Assembly: GCA_024276745.1 (NCBI GenBank)
Contig: JAJRWN010000100.1
Span: 1 to 46,666 of the forward strand
DNA: 46,666 bases
Source: Bacteroidota bacterium
Lineage (GTDB): Bacteria > Bacteroidota > Bacteroidia > Chitinophagales > S012-47
Direction: 5' to 3'
Part shown: in pieces, positions 35,573-44,735 of the stretch
Layout of the letters: every line of letters begins with the position of its first letter
Position numbering within the stretch: the first letter of the stretch is position 1
The notes under the pieces: model-generated
Told to the model about the DNA's origin: nothing
The model's database searches: none
Seen by the model: only the letters and a program-made list of their open reading frames with translations
Made by a program: the position numbers and the translations under genes

Positions 35573-36304
35573 ATGAATGCAGGATTGATTGGTTTCCCTT
35601 TGGAGCATAGCTTTTCGGAAACTTATTTTAATGAAAAGTTTTTTCGTAGTGGATTATCGAACAGCCATTATGAAGCCTACCCGATTCCGGAGATTGAACA
35701 ATTACCAGCATTGCTAAAAAAATATCCTGAACTGACTGGATTAAACGTAACCATCCCGTACAAAGAAAGTATTTTACCCTATCTCGACACGATTTCAGAT
35801 GAAGCCCAATCGATTGGTGCCGTCAATACGATAAAGATTGAACATGGAAAGCTCCACGGATTCAATACCGATGTATTCGGCTTCAGAATTTCGCTGAATA
35901 AACTATTACAAGCGCATCATCGAAAAGCATTGGTATTGGGCTATGGAGGTGCCTCAAAAGCAGTCTGCTTCGTTTTAAAACAATTAAAAATATCATACCG
36001 AATAGTATCCAGATCGAACACTGAAAATAATTTCCTTTCTTATGATGCATTAACTGATTCGATAATTTCTGACCATCCTTTAATCATCAATACCACTCCG
36101 CTTGGCATGGCACCCAAGCGGCTTGATTATCCTGCCATACCTTATGCAGGCATCGGAAAACAACATTTGCTCTATGATCTGATTTATAATCCCGGAAAAA
36201 CTATTTTTCTGATTAAAGGACAGCAACATGGAGCGGTGATAAAAAACGGTCTCGAAATGCTCTATTTGCAAGCTGAGAAAAGCTGGGAAATCTGGAATAC
36301 TTAG
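35573..36304 (+). CDS. aroE: shikimate dehydrogenase
   Basis: Reduces 3-dehydroshikimate to shikimate with NADPH in aromatic amino acid synthesis. 243 residues, somewhat shorter than E. coli AroE (272). Substrate motif LIGFPLEHSFSETYFNEKF at the N-terminus, catalytic Lys in NVTIPYKESI, SIGAVNTIK, GFNTDVFGF, the NADP loop LGYGGASKAV and INTTPLGM. The reading frame is complete, ending in QAEKSWEIWNT. The stop codon overlaps that of the convergent rmuC by 3 bases. Confidence 0.94.
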   Translation: MNAGLIGFPLEHSFSETYFNEKFFRSGLSNSHYEAYPIPEIEQLPALLKKYPELTGLNVTIPYKESILPYLDTISDEAQSIGAVNTIKIEHGKLHGFNTDVFGFRISLNKLLQAHHRKALVLGYGGASKAVCFVLKQLKISYRIVSRSNTENNFLSYDALTDSIISDHPLIINTTPLGMAPKRLDYPAIPYAGIGKQHLLYDLIYNPGKTIFLIKGQQHGAVIKNGLEMLYLQAEKSWEIWNT

Positions 36305-37626
36305 TTTTCTTTTTCTTCTTCCGGAAAATGAAGTTTTTTCTGTTCGTTTACAGCTAATGCTTCATCGTCATCAGCTTCTATTTCGGATATATGTTTTGTT
36401 GTTTTAGCGCCCAGTTTTTTAATTTCATTAGCCCTTCTCAACAGATTTCCTTTACCGGTGCTAAGTTTATTCATAGCATCGTCATAAGTTTTCTGCGTGG
36501 TTCTCATTTGCGTACCCAATTTCTCCAAATCGTCAACAAAATTTGCAAATTTATCAAACATGGCTCCTGCTTTGCGGGCAATCTCCTGGGCATTTTTATT
36601 TAATTTTTCCTGTCGCCAAAGTGTTTCCATGGTTTTCAATGTGGCCAATAAAGTAGAACTGCTGAGCATCACTATATTTCGTTCATAGGCATAATGAAAC
36701 AAAGCAGAATCATTCATCAAGGCAACGGTAAAAGCAGCTTCGATAGGAATATACATCAATACAAAATCAAGCGTATTCAGTTGATAAAGATTTTGATAAT
36801 TTTTTTGACTGAGTTCCTTTACATGATTTCGCACCGAAGCGATATGTTGTTTCAGTGCATTCTTTCTATTCAGTTCATCTTCATCATTAACCAGCCTTTC
36901 ATAAGCGGTAAGCGATACTTTTGAATCAATAACAATATCTTTTTTATCAGGCAGATGAATCACAACATCAGGCTGCAACCTTCGACCGTCAATGCCTTTC
37001 AAGCTTTCTTGCACACTATATTCTATGCCTTTGGTGAGGCCTGAATTTTCCAGTAACATTTCGAGTTGCATTTCGCCCCAATTACCCTGTGTTTTGCTTT
37101 CACCTTTTAATGCGTTGGTAAGATTTTCCGCATCTTTCGACATTTTTCTATTCAAATCGGAAAGTTGCTTTACTTGTTCAAATAACATGCTTCTTTCGCG
37201 AGTATTTTTTTCGTAGGTATCGCTTACCGTTTTATTAAATTGCTCCAAACGGTCTTTCATGGGTTTGAGCATTTCGCCTAATTTTTCTTTGTTCTGATCG
37301 CTTAATTTTCTGGTATTGTTATCAAGCACCCGGTTGGCAATATTTTCAAATTCCGATAGCAATCGTTTTTGCATCTCCTCAAGTTGCTTTTGCTGATCGT
37401 CCATTTGCTCGTGCAAATGCTGGTTTTTGGTTTGAAGCGTTGCAAGTTGAACATTTAAATGATTAATCTGTTCCTGATTAGTCCGGTCCTTTTCTTCCAG
37501 CTTTTCCTTATCTTGTTTAAGCAAATCGCTGCCTGCCGCCAATACCGAAAACTGACTTTTCATAATCAGCCATATTATTACCGCACCCAATAGCAAGCCA
37601 ATCAACAGATAAACCCAGGACATCAT
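36301..37626 (-). CDS. rmuC: DNA recombination protein RmuC
   Basis: 441 residues. One N-terminal membrane anchor (about 4-22), a long coiled coil (about 35-190), then the RmuC nuclease-like domain with GNWGEMQLEMLLENSGL, LQPDVVIHLPDKKDIVIDSK, YIPIEAAFTVAL and LLATLKTMETLWRQE. In E. coli, RmuC limits rearrangements at short inverted repeats. The C-terminus is acidic. Convergent with aroE. Confidence 0.93.
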   Translation of the reverse strand: MMSWVYLLIGLLLGAVIIWLIMKSQFSVLAAGSDLLKQDKEKLEEKDRTNQEQINHLNVQLATLQTKNQHLHEQMDDQQKQLEEMQKRLLSEFENIANRVLDNNTRKLSDQNKEKLGEMLKPMKDRLEQFNKTVSDTYEKNTRERSMLFEQVKQLSDLNRKMSKDAENLTNALKGESKTQGNWGEMQLEMLLENSGLTKGIEYSVQESLKGIDGRRLQPDVVIHLPDKKDIVIDSKVSLTAYERLVNDEDELNRKNALKQHIASVRNHVKELSQKNYQNLYQLNTLDFVLMYIPIEAAFTVALMNDSALFHYAYERNIVMLSSSTLLATLKTMETLWRQEKLNKNAQEIARKAGAMFDKFANFVDDLEKLGTQMRTTQKTYDDAMNKLSTGKGNLLRRANEIKKLGAKTTKHISEIEADDDEALAVNEQKKLHFPEEEKEN

Positions 37627-37714
37627 AATGCATTATTTTTTTTGATGTGATAATAATGCACAAAATTTGGCAAAAAAAAGAATTTTAATCACTTTTTTTC
37701 AGGCAATGCTTCTC

Positions 37715-37722
37715 TATATTTG
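37715..37722 (+). promoter_or_regulatory. TAnnTTTG promoter box for proline dehydrogenase
   Basis: TATATTTG, 28 bases before the ATG at 37751. Confidence 0.5.
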
Positions 37723-37750
37723 CCGAATCTAAAAAAATGTGTCCGTGTCA

Positions 37751-38920
37751 ATGAGTTTGTCTTTTGATAATACTGAGATTGCCTTCAGGCATTTAAACGA
37801 TAAAGACTTAAAACATGCCTATCGTATGTTTTGGGCAATGAACCGGCCTGTATTACAAAAAACCGGTTCGGGGTTTACAAAATGGGCCATAAAATTACAT
37901 TTACCCGTAAACTCCATCGTTAAGCATTTTATCTTCCGGCAATTTTGTGGAGGCGAATCATTGATAGAAAGTATCCCGGTGATTAAAAATATGGCTCATT
38001 ATAAAGTATTCACAGCACTCGATTATGGTGTAGAAGGCAAAAGCCGTGAAGCCGACTTTAGAAATACCGCCAGAGTCATGATCAGGAATATTGAATTTGC
38101 ACATTCTAATGAATTTGTACCCTTTATCAGCTGTAAACTTACCGGTTTGGTAAGATTTGCCCTATTGCAAAAAATACATGATAATATAACACTAACAGAT
38201 ACAGAACAAAAAGAATGGGATCGATTCTACCACCGTTTCAAACAAATTTGCCAAAAAGCTGCTGATGAAAATACCGCCATATTTGTAGATGCCGAAGAAA
38301 CCTGGATTCAGAAACCTATAGACCGGATTGTGCACGAGATGATGGCCATTTTCAATAAAAAGAAAGCCATTGTTTTCAATACCGTACAAATGTATTGCAC
38401 CGACAGGCTTGAATTTCTGCGTCAATCCATTGAAGAAGCCAAAGCAAAGGCTTATATCTATGGAATCAAAATGGTGCGTGGTGCCTATATGGATAAAGAA
38501 CGCGAAAGGGCGGCAAACATGCACTATCCTTCACCCATTCATATCAGCAAAGAAGCTACCGATAAAGATTATGACGCTTCAATTAAATTATGCTTCGATC
38601 AGCTTGAAAATGTTGCTTTTTGTGCAGCTACCCATAACGAAAACAGCTCGGCATATTTGGCAAAACTTATTGAAGAACATCAAGTTCAACTGAATCATCC
38701 GCATATTTATTTTGCACAACTTTTTGGGATGAGCGATCATATTACCTATAATCTGGCAGCAGCTGGATTTAATGCCGGAAAATATTTACCCTACGGACCG
38801 GTACGTGAAGTGATGCCTTACCTGATCAGACGGTCTGAAGAAAATACATCCGTATCGGGTCAAATGGGTCGCGAATTGCAATTACTGCGTACCGAAATGA
38901 TGCGAAGAAAATTATTGTAG
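37751..38920 (+). CDS. proline dehydrogenase
   Basis: FAD-dependent oxidation of proline to pyrroline-5-carboxylate. 389 residues as a stand-alone PRODH TIM barrel, not fused to P5C dehydrogenase as in PutA. Motifs are YGVEGKSRE, FISCKLTGL, FVDAEETWIQ, FNTVQMYCTDRL, IKMVRGAYMDKERERA, FCAATHNENS and YLPYGPVREVMPYLIRR with the conserved RR near the substrate. The ATG at 37751 is preferred; a GTG at 37739 is also in frame. Confidence 0.94.
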   Translation: MSLSFDNTEIAFRHLNDKDLKHAYRMFWAMNRPVLQKTGSGFTKWAIKLHLPVNSIVKHFIFRQFCGGESLIESIPVIKNMAHYKVFTALDYGVEGKSREADFRNTARVMIRNIEFAHSNEFVPFISCKLTGLVRFALLQKIHDNITLTDTEQKEWDRFYHRFKQICQKAADENTAIFVDAEETWIQKPIDRIVHEMMAIFNKKKAIVFNTVQMYCTDRLEFLRQSIEEAKAKAYIYGIKMVRGAYMDKERERAANMHYPSPIHISKEATDKDYDASIKLCFDQLENVAFCAATHNENSSAYLAKLIEEHQVQLNHPHIYFAQLFGMSDHITYNLAAAGFNAGKYLPYGPVREVMPYLIRRSEENTSVSGQMGRELQLLRTEMMRRKLL

Positions 38921-38924
38921 CTGA

Positions 38925-41183
38925 TTAATGTTTTCCCTTCTTCCCCATCAACAGATAAATCAGAACCGGGGTAATAAATAAATCGGCCAATAAAGCGGAA
39001 AACAAAGTGATTGACAGCAAAAGACCAATGACATGCGTGGGCGGATAAGCTGAAGTAATCAGCAGGAAAAAGCCTAAAAATAAAATAATGGAAGTCAAAG
39101 TGATGGCCTTACCGGTCTCGTGAAAAGTAATATGAATAGCTTCATCAATACTCAAACATTTGCCTGTTTCCAGTTTGAAACGGCTCAAAAAATGAATGGT
39201 ATCGTCAACCGCTATACCAAAAGCAATGGCAAAAATAATAGCGGTTGGAGCATCGAGTTCAATGCCAAAAAATCCAATAACGGCCGCACCAATAAGCATC
39301 GGAATAACATTGGGTATAAGGGATATAATAATCATCTTGATATTTTTGAATAATAAAGCCATTAAAAGGCTGATGATGACAAAAGCAATACCCAGGCCTT
39401 TAAACATATTATAGCGCACATTCACACCATTTTTATCGAGCAACATGGCAATGCCGGTATGCCGGTAATGCACCAATGAGGTATCAAGATTTTGATTAAT
39501 CCAGGATCTAATGCCATCACGCATACGAAATCCTTCATTCGACCCTTCATCGTGAAACTGAGCGGTAATGCGTCCCAGTTTTTTATCCTTACTGATTAGT
39601 ACATTCAGCTTTGACATGGGCGCTTTACTTAAATATTTCTTGCAGCGAAGAAATTCGTTTTTATTGGCCGGAAATTTAAAATACTCTGCCTTATCGTTAT
39701 GAATGCCGCAATTCATCGAACGGTATAAAATAGAAGGCGACATTACAGAATACAATTTACCGGTTAGTTCAAGATAAGTGGCCAGGCTATCGAGTTGTTT
39801 AAGTACAGCATAATCATCAATGCTTTGTCCTTTCTGAGGTTCAACACTCATTTCAAAAGCTTTGATTCCGCCCAGATATTTCTCAAAATAATTAAAATCA
39901 TGATACACTTTTTTGGTTTTCGGAAAACTATTGGCCAGATGTATATCACCCGAAATTTTTGTAATACCGAAAATACTCACCAAAGTAATGATAGCGGCAA
40001 TGCTAAGAATCAGCTTCTTGTGCAAACGGGTAACACGATAGAGCCAATCAGACCATTTTTTCCAACCCAGTCCCAAATGGCTTTCCCTAATAATTTGTTC
40101 TTTTTTGAAAAAGCTCAGTAATGAGGTAGTGAGAAAAATAACCGTAAGAAATGCAATCAGCACCCCAATAGCAGCCGTAATCCCAAAATGCCTGATAGGT
40201 GGGATATTGGAAGAAAGCAATGAAGTAAAACCTACTGCCGTTGTCAAAGAAGTAAGAAACATGGCCAATCCGATTTCGCGGAGTGTGGTTTTTATTGCCG
40301 GCACCGGAGCTTTTCCTCTTTTCAATTCTTCGGTATATTTCGACATGATATGTATCACATCAGAAAGACCGACAATAATCATAAGAATAGGAAACAAAGT
40401 AGCCATGGGATCAAGCACGGCATGGGTCACACCGAGATATCCCATAAAAATGATCATACCCGTTAAAACAGATACAATAGCAATAAAAACACCTCTTATT
40501 TTCCGGAAAATAAAAATAAGTGCAATGATGATAAGCAAAGCGGATAAACCTGAATAAAGAAAAAATTCAAATTTTTCTTCTTTTACAAATTCAACCTGAT
40601 AATGTGCCCTTCCGGCAATATGATATTCAGAAAAAGGAAATTTTTCAATTAGCTCATTAAGTGCTTTATCAAAAATTTCAGATTCGTCAGGGCCCAGGGT
40701 TTTATCGGTTTTCATCACTATAATAACCGACTTCATATCATCGCTGATAAAACGGCCTTTTATGGCAGGATCATTGGCTATTCTGATACTGTCTTTTTGC
40801 CATGAACTTGACAAAGTAGCGATATGAATATATGGTACCGAAGTAAAAAATCCGGCAATAATTTTTGGCCGGGATAAATTGGTAAGCGAATTGCTTTGCT
40901 TTACAAAAGGCAAGTCAGCAGCAGCAAGTGTAAAATCATTAACCGTCTTCAAAAAAGAACTGTCATTGATTCCTTGATCGCGATAAATGGCTACAAGTAC
41001 ATGATTATCGTCTGGTTCAAAATTATCACGATAACTTAGATAATACTGTAAATCTTTATCGGCTCTGGGGAAAAAAGCTTCAAAATTGAAATCGAAATAT
41101 AAATTAAAGATGGCCAAATAAGATCCAGCAATAAGAAGAGCGTAAAATAATATGATTGCAATTCTTGATTTTTTCGAAAACAT
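38925..41183 (-). CDS. RND/MMPL superfamily exporter
   Basis: 752 residues of the RND superfamily. One N-terminal membrane helix (8-28), a periplasmic loop (about 30-200), a bundle of five helices, a second loop from about 400, then another helical bundle. The helix-4-type motif is VGLSDVIHIMSKY and its repeat is GIAVDDTIHFLSRFKLE, giving the D-x-x-H pairs of the MMPL/HpnN-like branch. These carry lipids or hydrophobic compounds; the substrate is unknown. No membrane-fusion or outer-membrane partner is adjacent. A promoter box sits 5 bases before the ATG. Confidence 0.9.
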   Translation of the reverse strand: MFSKKSRIAIILFYALLIAGSYLAIFNLYFDFNFEAFFPRADKDLQYYLSYRDNFEPDDNHVLVAIYRDQGINDSSFLKTVNDFTLAAADLPFVKQSNSLTNLSRPKIIAGFFTSVPYIHIATLSSSWQKDSIRIANDPAIKGRFISDDMKSVIIVMKTDKTLGPDESEIFDKALNELIEKFPFSEYHIAGRAHYQVEFVKEEKFEFFLYSGLSALLIIIALIFIFRKIRGVFIAIVSVLTGMIIFMGYLGVTHAVLDPMATLFPILMIIVGLSDVIHIMSKYTEELKRGKAPVPAIKTTLREIGLAMFLTSLTTAVGFTSLLSSNIPPIRHFGITAAIGVLIAFLTVIFLTTSLLSFFKKEQIIRESHLGLGWKKWSDWLYRVTRLHKKLILSIAAIITLVSIFGITKISGDIHLANSFPKTKKVYHDFNYFEKYLGGIKAFEMSVEPQKGQSIDDYAVLKQLDSLATYLELTGKLYSVMSPSILYRSMNCGIHNDKAEYFKFPANKNEFLRCKKYLSKAPMSKLNVLISKDKKLGRITAQFHDEGSNEGFRMRDGIRSWINQNLDTSLVHYRHTGIAMLLDKNGVNVRYNMFKGLGIAFVIISLLMALLFKNIKMIIISLIPNVIPMLIGAAVIGFFGIELDAPTAIIFAIAFGIAVDDTIHFLSRFKLETGKCLSIDEAIHITFHETGKAITLTSIILFLGFFLLITSAYPPTHVIGLLLSITLFSALLADLFITPVLIYLLMGKKGKH

Positions 41184-41188
41184 GGAGA

Positions 41189-41196
41189 CAAATGTA
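41189..41196 (-). promoter_or_regulatory. TAnnTTTG promoter box for the RND exporter
   Basis: TACATTTG on the minus strand, only 5 bases before the ATG. Confidence 0.45.
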
Positions 41197-41298
41197 AAAA
41201 TTTGATTTATCTGATTCTGATAAATTCTTCAATGAGCTATAAACAATTATTGGAAAAATAAACAGTTCATGCTATTCTTATACTTTTATTTTTACAAA

Positions 41299-42093
41299 AT
41301 GCAGCAATATCTCGACCTCATGCAACACATCCTGGACAAAGGGATACGAAAAGAAGACCGTACAGGAACCGGAACGATAAGTACTTTTGGTTATCAAATG
41401 CGTTTCGATTTATCGCAAGGTTTTCCCGCACTGACCACAAAAAAGCTTCACCTTCGGTCGATCATTCATGAATTATTATGGTTTTTGCAGGGCGATACCA
41501 ATATCCGGTATTTGAAAGAAAACAAAGTCAGAATTTGGGATGAATGGGCAGATAAAAATGGTGAACTCGGGCCTGTTTACGGGCATCAGTGGCGAAGCTG
41601 GCCTACTCCCGATGGTCGAAAAATTGATCAAATCAGCCGGGTACTCGAAACCATTAAAAACAATCCGGATTCCAGACGAATGATTGTGAGTGCATGGAAT
41701 GTAGCCGATGTAGATCAAATGGCATTACCACCCTGCCACACCATGTTTCAGTTTTATGTAGCCGGAGGGAAATTAAGTTGCCAGCTCTATCAACGCAGTG
41801 CCGATACTTTTCTAGGGGTTCCCTTTAATATTGCTTCTTATGCGCTGCTAACCTTAATGATGGCACAAGTATGTAATTTAAAACCGGGCGATTTTATCCA
41901 TACCTTCGGAGATGTTCACCTGTATCTCAATCATCTAAAACAAGCAAAACTTCAGCTTAGCCGCAAACCGAAACCATTGCCACAGATGCAGCTCAACTCC
42001 GGGATAAACGATTTGTTTGCTTTCCGCTACGAAGATTTTGAATTGCTCAACTATCATCCGGATCCACACATAAAAGCCCAGGTTTCCGTCTGA
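41299..42093 (+). CDS. thyA: thymidylate synthase
   Basis: Methylates dUMP to dTMP, converting methylene-THF to DHF. 264 residues from the ATG at 41299, the same length as E. coli ThyA; the upstream in-frame ATG at 41269 would add ten hydrophobic residues foreign to the family. Visible are [33 protein letters not shown], the catalytic Cys in [30 protein letters not shown] and [12 protein letters not shown]. The first of three genes with the CapA-like gene and folA. Confidence 0.97.
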   Translation: MQQYLDLMQHILDKGIRKEDRTGTGTISTFGYQMRFDLSQGFPALTTKKLHLRSIIHELLWFLQGDTNIRYLKENKVRIWDEWADKNGELGPVYGHQWRSWPTPDGRKIDQISRVLETIKNNPDSRRMIVSAWNVADVDQMALPPCHTMFQFYVAGGKLSCQLYQRSADTFLGVPFNIASYALLTLMMAQVCNLKPGDFIHTFGDVHLYLNHLKQAKLQLSRKPKPLPQMQLNSGINDLFAFRYEDFELLNYHPDPHIKAQVSV

Positions 42094-42134
42094 TTGATTA
42101 ATCCGTATTTTTATTTCTGAATAAAGCGCTGCTA

Positions 42135-43505
42135 ATGATGCATAGAAACAACATGATGCTGATTCTCTTATTCCTTTTACCGGGAATCGAAGGAATAGCA
42201 CAGCAAAAACATGAACTCACATTGCTTTTTGCAGGCGATTTGATGCAACACGATGCACAGCTGGATGCGGCCTACCGGGCAGATAGCAGAAGTTATGATT
42301 ACGATAGCTACTTCCTGTTTGTAAAACCTCTTATTCAATCGGCCGATATCGCTATTGCGAATTTGGAAGTCACCCTCGGAGGAAAACCATATACCGGTTA
42401 TCCCCGGTTTTCAGCACCCGATGCTTATGCCAAAGCAGCCGTTGATGCCGGTTTCCATGTCCTGCTTACCGCTAACAATCATACTTGCGACAGAGACAAG
42501 AAAGGTATTGTGAGAACACTCGATGTACTCGACCAATTACAGGTTCACCATACCGGAACCTATCGCAATAAAACAGAAAGAGACAGCACTAATCCACTGA
42601 TACTCGAAAAAAACGGTATTAAACTGGCTATGCTGAATTACACGTATGGCCTAAACGGCAATACGGTACCGCCTCCTACCATCGTCAATCTGATTGATAC
42701 CAACATCATCATCAATGACTTGAAACAAGCACAATTGAAGCAGGCCGATTTAATTATTGTCACCATGCATTGGGGACAAGAATACCAACGAACACAAAAC
42801 AAAGGGCAAGAGGATTTGGCAAAATTGTGTTTTACTCATGGGGCAGACATCATCATCGGCAGTCACCCGCATGTGATAGAACCCATGTATGCCGGACCAG
42901 CCTCAAAATTTAAAGGCCCTGTTTATTTTTCGCTTGGTAATTTTATTTCCAATCAGCGAAGAAGATATACAAATGGTGGTGCTATGGCATGGTTGAAAAT
43001 CTCAAAGCAGAACAATATAGTCTCTATTGATACAAGTGCCTATTTACTCAATTGGGTATGGGTTAATAAAACTTCTTCGGGAGAAGATTTTTATATCCTT
43101 CCGGATTTAAATGAATATGTATATGCCGGTGACACTTTGAACATTCAAGCAGAAGATCAAAAGAAAAAAGATTTATTCTTCAGGGATAGCCGCGAATTGC
43201 TTGGCACTCACAATATTGGGATTTTTGAAATAAAAGCATCTGAACTGAATCGTAAGAAGGCTATAATACCTGCATCAACATTCATTTACAGTATTCAGCT
43301 GTTTGCATCAGTCAGCCCTGATAAACAAGACCGGATACCGGCCGACTGGAGAAATCAATTATTTATCGATCCAAACGAAGCAGGAATATACCGCTACCGG
43401 ATTGGAAAGTATTTTTCAAAAACCATTGCCCTGGCCATGTTAAACAAATTCCGGCAAGCCGGGTTTTCCGATGCATTTTTAATAAAAAAAGAAAAAATTG
43501 ATTAG
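42135..43505 (+). CDS. CapA-family metallophosphatase with C-terminal SPOR-like domain
   Basis: 456 residues with a signal peptide (end near GIAQ). The CapA/PgsA-type domain shows LLFAGDLMQHD, IANLEVTLGG, LTANNHTCDRD, VTMHWGQEYQ, GADIIIGSHPHVIE and FSLGNFISNQ, with all metal-binding positions apparently present. Residues from about 385 (YSIQLFASVSP ... YRIGKYFSKTIALAMLNKF) resemble a SPOR domain, which binds denuded peptidoglycan. Location therefore periplasmic or cell wall. It lies 41 bases after thyA and 3 bases before folA, so it is co-transcribed with folate genes although its own role is in the envelope. Confidence 0.82.
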   Translation: MMHRNNMMLILLFLLPGIEGIAQQKHELTLLFAGDLMQHDAQLDAAYRADSRSYDYDSYFLFVKPLIQSADIAIANLEVTLGGKPYTGYPRFSAPDAYAKAAVDAGFHVLLTANNHTCDRDKKGIVRTLDVLDQLQVHHTGTYRNKTERDSTNPLILEKNGIKLAMLNYTYGLNGNTVPPPTIVNLIDTNIIINDLKQAQLKQADLIIVTMHWGQEYQRTQNKGQEDLAKLCFTHGADIIIGSHPHVIEPMYAGPASKFKGPVYFSLGNFISNQRRRYTNGGAMAWLKISKQNNIVSIDTSAYLLNWVWVNKTSSGEDFYILPDLNEYVYAGDTLNIQAEDQKKKDLFFRDSRELLGTHNIGIFEIKASELNRKKAIIPASTFIYSIQLFASVSPDKQDRIPADWRNQLFIDPNEAGIYRYRIGKYFSKTIALAMLNKFRQAGFSDAFLIKKEKID

Positions 43506-43508
43506 AAT

Positions 43509-44000
43509 ATGAAAATCAGTATGATTGCAGCCATTGATGAAAAGCGGAGTCTGGGTAAAGATGCTAAAATGCTTTGGTATATGCCCCGGGATTTACGTCA
43601 TTTTAAAAAGACCACAATCGGACATTATGTAATACAAGGACGAAAAACATTTGAAGCTTTTGGAAAACCCTTGCCGGGTCGAAAAAACGTGATTATTACA
43701 CGCAATTCAGAATATAAAGCCACTGATTGTCAAATTGTATCATCGCTGGAAGCCGGTCTTGAATTGGCCCATTTGAGTGGAGATGATGAAGCTTTTATTA
43801 TCGGAGGAGGTGAAATTTACAAACTCGGATTAAGCTATGCCCACCGGATTTATCTCACAAAGATTCACCATCATTTTGAAGATGCCAATGTGTTTTTCCC
43901 GGAATTGGATGACAAAATCTGGCAGATTAAAGAGCAACATTTCTATCCGGCAGACGAAAAAAATGCATGGGATATGACCATTGTTATTTATGAAAAATAA
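43509..44000 (+). CDS. folA: dihydrofolate reductase
   Basis: Regenerates THF from the DHF made by ThyA. 163 residues, typical bacterial length. Motifs are SMIAAIDEKRSLGKD, the substrate/NADPH region MLWYMPRDLRHFKKTT, VIQGRKTFEAFGKPLPGRKNVIITR (longer block with conserved Arg pairs) and FIIGGGEIYKLGL. It starts 3 bases after the CapA-like gene. Confidence 0.96.
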   Translation: MKISMIAAIDEKRSLGKDAKMLWYMPRDLRHFKKTTIGHYVIQGRKTFEAFGKPLPGRKNVIITRNSEYKATDCQIVSSLEAGLELAHLSGDDEAFIIGGGEIYKLGLSYAHRIYLTKIHHHFEDANVFFPELDDKIWQIKEQHFYPADEKNAWDMTIVIYEK

Positions 44001-44020
44001 TGCCGACCAAAGTCATAGCA

Positions 44021-44707
44021 TCAGCGAATATCTATATGATCGCTTTTAAAATGAAAGCCTAAGCGTTTACCGGTTTTGTAGTATGCATTTCCCGCTTGTT
44101 GCAGTTTAAGACCAAGTGGAATTTCTTTTACATGATCGTAAGGAGGCACCAATAAGTCAAATTCAATTGCATATAAAATAGCAGATTCAATAATGGCTTT
44201 CACATAAACCGGATTAATTGTCACATTTTCAAAATCATTATAGAGAAAACCCAATTGACGTTTCCCCTCAACAAAGAAATGATTTTCATGATTAATAAAA
44301 ATCCGGGCTATCAGATACCCGATATCATTCAAACGATTGAATGTAAAAGAGTCTGAAAGAAAATTATATATATTAATCATGCCACAATAGGCATTTAAAG
44401 GATTTTTTTTCACATAGGCTTTTTGATGAATCTCATGATTCTCATCAAAATTAAAAATATTGGTATGCATGTTAAAAATCAGCATATCGCCACCAAGTTT
44501 CATTTGAGCCTCGTAATCACCATTCGCCTGATAAGACAATTCAACTCTTTTATCTACATGTTCAATAATAGACTTCTGATCTTGAATGATTAATTTCATA
44601 TTGTTTTGAAATTCAAGAAACACCTTTTTGGTATTGCTAAAAATTTCTTGTTTAAGGCATGCCTTCTCTTTCAATGCATCCGTAATAAGTTCTTTTGTAT
44701 TATTCAT
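44021..44707 (-). CDS. conserved-looking hypothetical protein downstream of proS
   Basis: 228 residues, no signal peptide or membrane segment. An N-terminal helix (KELITDALKEKACLKQEIF) precedes a strand-rich middle with many aromatic residues (MKLGGDMLIFNMHTNIFNFD) and a C-terminus with LGLKLQQAGNAYYKTGKRLGF. I recognise no family. The gene starts 28 bases after the proS stop and is likely co-transcribed. Confidence 0.65.
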   Translation of the reverse strand: MNNTKELITDALKEKACLKQEIFSNTKKVFLEFQNNMKLIIQDQKSIIEHVDKRVELSYQANGDYEAQMKLGGDMLIFNMHTNIFNFDENHEIHQKAYVKKNPLNAYCGMINIYNFLSDSFTFNRLNDIGYLIARIFINHENHFFVEGKRQLGFLYNDFENVTINPVYVKAIIESAILYAIEFDLLVPPYDHVKEIPLGLKLQQAGNAYYKTGKRLGFHFKSDHIDIR

Positions 44708-44735
44708 AATTCATGTTTACAACAATAAGCTATGT

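Noticed and set aside
40105-40557. 150-codon plus-strand frame opposite the RND exporter
   Set aside because: Complement of conserved membrane-helix codons in the exporter; composition rich in Ile/Val/Lys with no recognisable domain.
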